A stretch of DNA of 7,281 nt from Verrucomicrobia bacterium UBA740 (GTDB taxonomy: Bacteria; Verrucomicrobiota; Kiritimatiellia; RFP12; UBA1067), in NCBI GenBank assembly GCA_002298665.1, contig DBKW01000081.1:1-7281 (forward strand), written 5' to 3'. Position 1 is the first letter of the stretch, and the number at the start of each line of letters is the position of its first letter. Shown here piece after piece: positions 1 to 7,281 of the stretch. Position numbers and translations under genes: made by a program. The notes beneath the pieces are model-generated. The model was not told where the DNA came from, did no database searches, and worked only from the letters and a program-made list of their open reading frames with translations.

Positions 1-2468
<2,468 letters not shown>

Positions 2469-2491
2469 ACTCTATTCTCTTATCGATTGAT

Positions 2492-4210
<1,719 letters not shown>

Positions 4211-4216
4211 GTTCAT

Positions 4217-4220
4217 CCTC

Positions 4221-4222
<2 letters not shown>
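4217..4222 (-). promoter_or_regulatory. glnS ribosome-binding site overlapping the gyrB stop
   Basis: AAGAGG on the minus strand shares its first two A residues with the gyrB TAA stop (4223-4221). It lies 6 bases before the ATG at 4210 but directly against the ATG at 4216. This favours 4210 as the glnS start. The overlap suggests that ribosomes finishing gyrB can re-initiate on glnS. The site is seen directly; the coupling is inferred. Confidence 0.65.
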
Positions 4223-6474
<2,252 letters not shown>

Positions 6475-6512
6475 TACGGAAATCGCCCGGCGGACGCCCC
6501 GCCTTCCCCCCG

Positions 6513-6552
6513 AAAAAGAAGGAGAATCCCCCGCCGGACGCGGGAGACCCCC
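6513..6552 (-). terminator. Rho-independent terminator of the PEP-CTERM gene
   Basis: On the minus strand, the arm TCTCCCGC (6547-6540) pairs with GCGGGGGA (6534-6527) around the loop GTCCG, with one G-U pair. The stem can be lengthened by G6552-6548 against TTCTC (6526-6522), mostly G-U and G-C pairs. The tract TTCTTTTT (6520-6513) follows. It begins 25 bases after the PEP-CTERM stop codon and separates that gene from the gyrB operon. Confidence 0.75.
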
Positions 6553-6557
6553 TTTTC

Positions 6558-6569
6558 GCGTCTAGACGC
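6558..6569. repeat. 12-base perfect palindrome in the PEP-CTERM 3' untranslated region
   Basis: GCGTCTAGACGC reads identically on both strands and lies 8 bases after the PEP-CTERM stop codon, just before the terminator stem. In RNA it could form a 4-base stem with a 4-base loop; in DNA it could be a protein-binding site. There is no T-run beside it, so it is not a terminator by itself. Confidence 0.5.
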
Positions 6570-6577
6570 ACACGCCC

Positions 6578-7147
6578 TCAGGCGCGGACCACCTTGCGCC
6601 GGAGCGCCAGCATCCCCGCCCCCAGGAGCAGCATCAACCCGCTCGTCGGTTCGGGGACCACGCCGGTGAATGTACCGATGAGATGACCATTCTTATCCTT
6701 GAACGCGTATGAACCGCCTGCCTCGCCGCCTTTCGCCAGCTCGTCAAAGATCGTATCGACATCAACTAAGTAGCCCATGTACCCAAGGGTGCTAGTCAAC
6801 GCATTGCCCTCTGCATCCGCCGTATTCCAGCCGCCCATCTTTATGAAAAGTTTGTAGCCCTTCCCATAGTAATCGCTGTAGAATTGATCAGAATCATACG
6901 CAGTGTTAGCGTAGAATTTCCCATCTTCGTATCCCCAATTAACTTTTTCAGGCACTGTATCTACAAACTGGTAGCGTGTCGCGCTCGGGGCTTTGCTGAA
7001 GTGATCAAACGCAGCGCCATTGGTCTTGTCGGCGCCGGAGACAGTGCCTTTCCAGTAGTCAGCGGCAAGCGTCCACTTGAAGGTGCCGGCCGAAGCGACG
7101 GTGGTCGCGGCGACCGCGAACGCGGCGATCAGTGTTTTCATGTTCAT
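6578..7147 (-). CDS. Small exported PEP-CTERM sorting-domain protein of unknown function
   Basis: A 189-residue protein with a sorting signal at each end. Residues 1-20 form a Sec-type signal peptide: MNMK, a hydrophobic Ala/Val-rich core, and a likely cleavage after ASA at 18-20. The C-terminus is a PEP-CTERM domain: VPEPTSG (164-170), a hydrophobic stretch of about 13 residues (171-181), then the basic end RRKVVRA. In this family an exosortase recognises the Pro-Glu-Pro tail after export, and the protein is usually released or attached at the cell surface; no exosortase gene is in the window. The mature part (21-163) matches no domain I recognise. It has no cysteine and is rich in aromatics, with seven tyrosines between residues 73 and 98. 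AAGGAG lies about 9 bases before the ATG at 7147, which fits better than the second ATG at 7141. The coding sequence for the middle is AT-rich (about 38% GC by hand count over 6841-6960), unlike the GC-rich ends and neighbours. It has its own terminator and is probably a single-gene unit. Confidence 0.85.
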   Translation of the reverse strand: MNMKTLIAAFAVAATTVASAGTFKWTLAADYWKGTVSGADKTNGAAFDHFSKAPSATRYQFVDTVPEKVNWGYEDGKFYANTAYDSDQFYSDYYGKGYKLFIKMGGWNTADAEGNALTSTLGYMGYLVDVDTIFDELAKGGEAGGSYAFKDKNGHLIGTFTGVVPEPTSGLMLLLGAGMLALRRKVVRA

Positions 7148-7190
7148 TGTTTCTTTCTCCTTTTTGTTGTTTTTGGGGATTTATTCAGAT

Positions 7191-7225
7191 TTCCCGCGAG
7201 AACACCCCGTGCATTCCCGCAGAAC
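7191..7225. repeat. Pair of near-identical direct repeats upstream of the PEP-CTERM gene
   Basis: On the minus strand, GTTCTGCGGGAA (7225-7214) and GTTCTCGCGGGAA (7203-7191) are the same apart from one extra C. Their starts are about 22-23 bases apart, roughly two DNA turns. They lie 43-78 bases before the PEP-CTERM ATG, where a regulator would be expected to bind. I find no convincing -35/-10 pair between them and the ATG; AT-rich sequence (AATAAA, 7185-7180) could be a -10 but lacks a partner. The remaining bases to the window end show nothing I can name. Confidence 0.4.
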
Positions 7226-7281
7226 TTCCTTGGTCGAGAAGAGGATGAAAGGAAAAGCCACCCGCCGCGGTTCCGTCCGAA

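Noticed and set aside
6489..6503. GC-rich hairpin GGCGG / CCGCC as a second terminator
   Set aside because: The stem is only 5 bases and no T-run follows on either strand; GC-rich sequence gives such pairs readily.
7180..7208. AATAAA (7185-7180, minus strand) as a -10 box for the PEP-CTERM gene
   Set aside because: It matches TATAAT at 4 of 6 positions, but the bases about 17 upstream (GGGGTG) do not resemble a -35 box and there is no extended -10 motif.
7244..7281. Possible start of a plus-strand gene (ATG at 7244, reading MKGKATRRGSVR, open to the window end)
   Set aside because: Only 12 codons are visible and the purine-rich AGAGG touches the ATG with no spacing. It may be a divergent gene, but the window does not show enough.

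Overview
The window comes from a GC-rich bacterial chromosome, and every supported gene lies on the minus strand. Read in the direction of transcription (high to low coordinates), the order is: a small exported PEP-CTERM protein (7147-6578), a 140-base intergenic region, then gyrB (6437-4221), glnS (4210-2492) and ileS (2468 to past the window edge at base 1).

The organism is probably a member of the PVC superphylum, with Kiritimatiellota/Verrucomicrobiota as best guess. This is inferred from the short PEP-CTERM tail (a Val-Pro-Glu-Pro-Thr-Ser-Gly anchor, a short Leu/Gly-rich stretch and an Arg-Arg-Lys end), combined with a type 2 IleRS, a bacterial GlnRS and a GyrB carrying a shortened Gram-negative-type insert. 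No rRNA or marker comparison was possible, so the placement is tentative.

The three housekeeping genes look like one operon. The gyrB stop and glnS start region are separated by only a few bases, and the glnS ribosome-binding site overlaps the gyrB stop codon. The glnS-ileS gap is 23 bases with a weak ribosome-binding site. A strong sigma70-type promoter (TTCACG, 17-base spacer, extended -10 TGG-TATAAT) lies directly before gyrB. Its -10 box ends only 8 bases before the ATG and there is no Shine-Dalgarno sequence, so gyrB is probably translated from a leaderless or nearly leaderless mRNA. The operon would couple DNA supercoiling (gyrase B) with charging of tRNA-Gln and tRNA-Ile; gyrA, recF and dnaN are not visible here.

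The PEP-CTERM gene is a separate unit with its own good ribosome-binding site and a convincing intrinsic terminator (6552-6513). Its middle is much more AT-rich than its two ends or its neighbours. The intergenic DNA between it and gyrB is crowded: a 12-base perfect palindrome, the terminator, a 16-base inverted repeat overlapping the gyrB -35 box, and a third complementary arm followed by a T-run. I see no mobile element, CRISPR array, RNA gene or clearly new multi-gene system. The points most worth a second look are the leaderless gyrB start, the compact arms at the gyrB promoter, the gyrB-glnS-ileS gene order, and the unrecognised exported protein.
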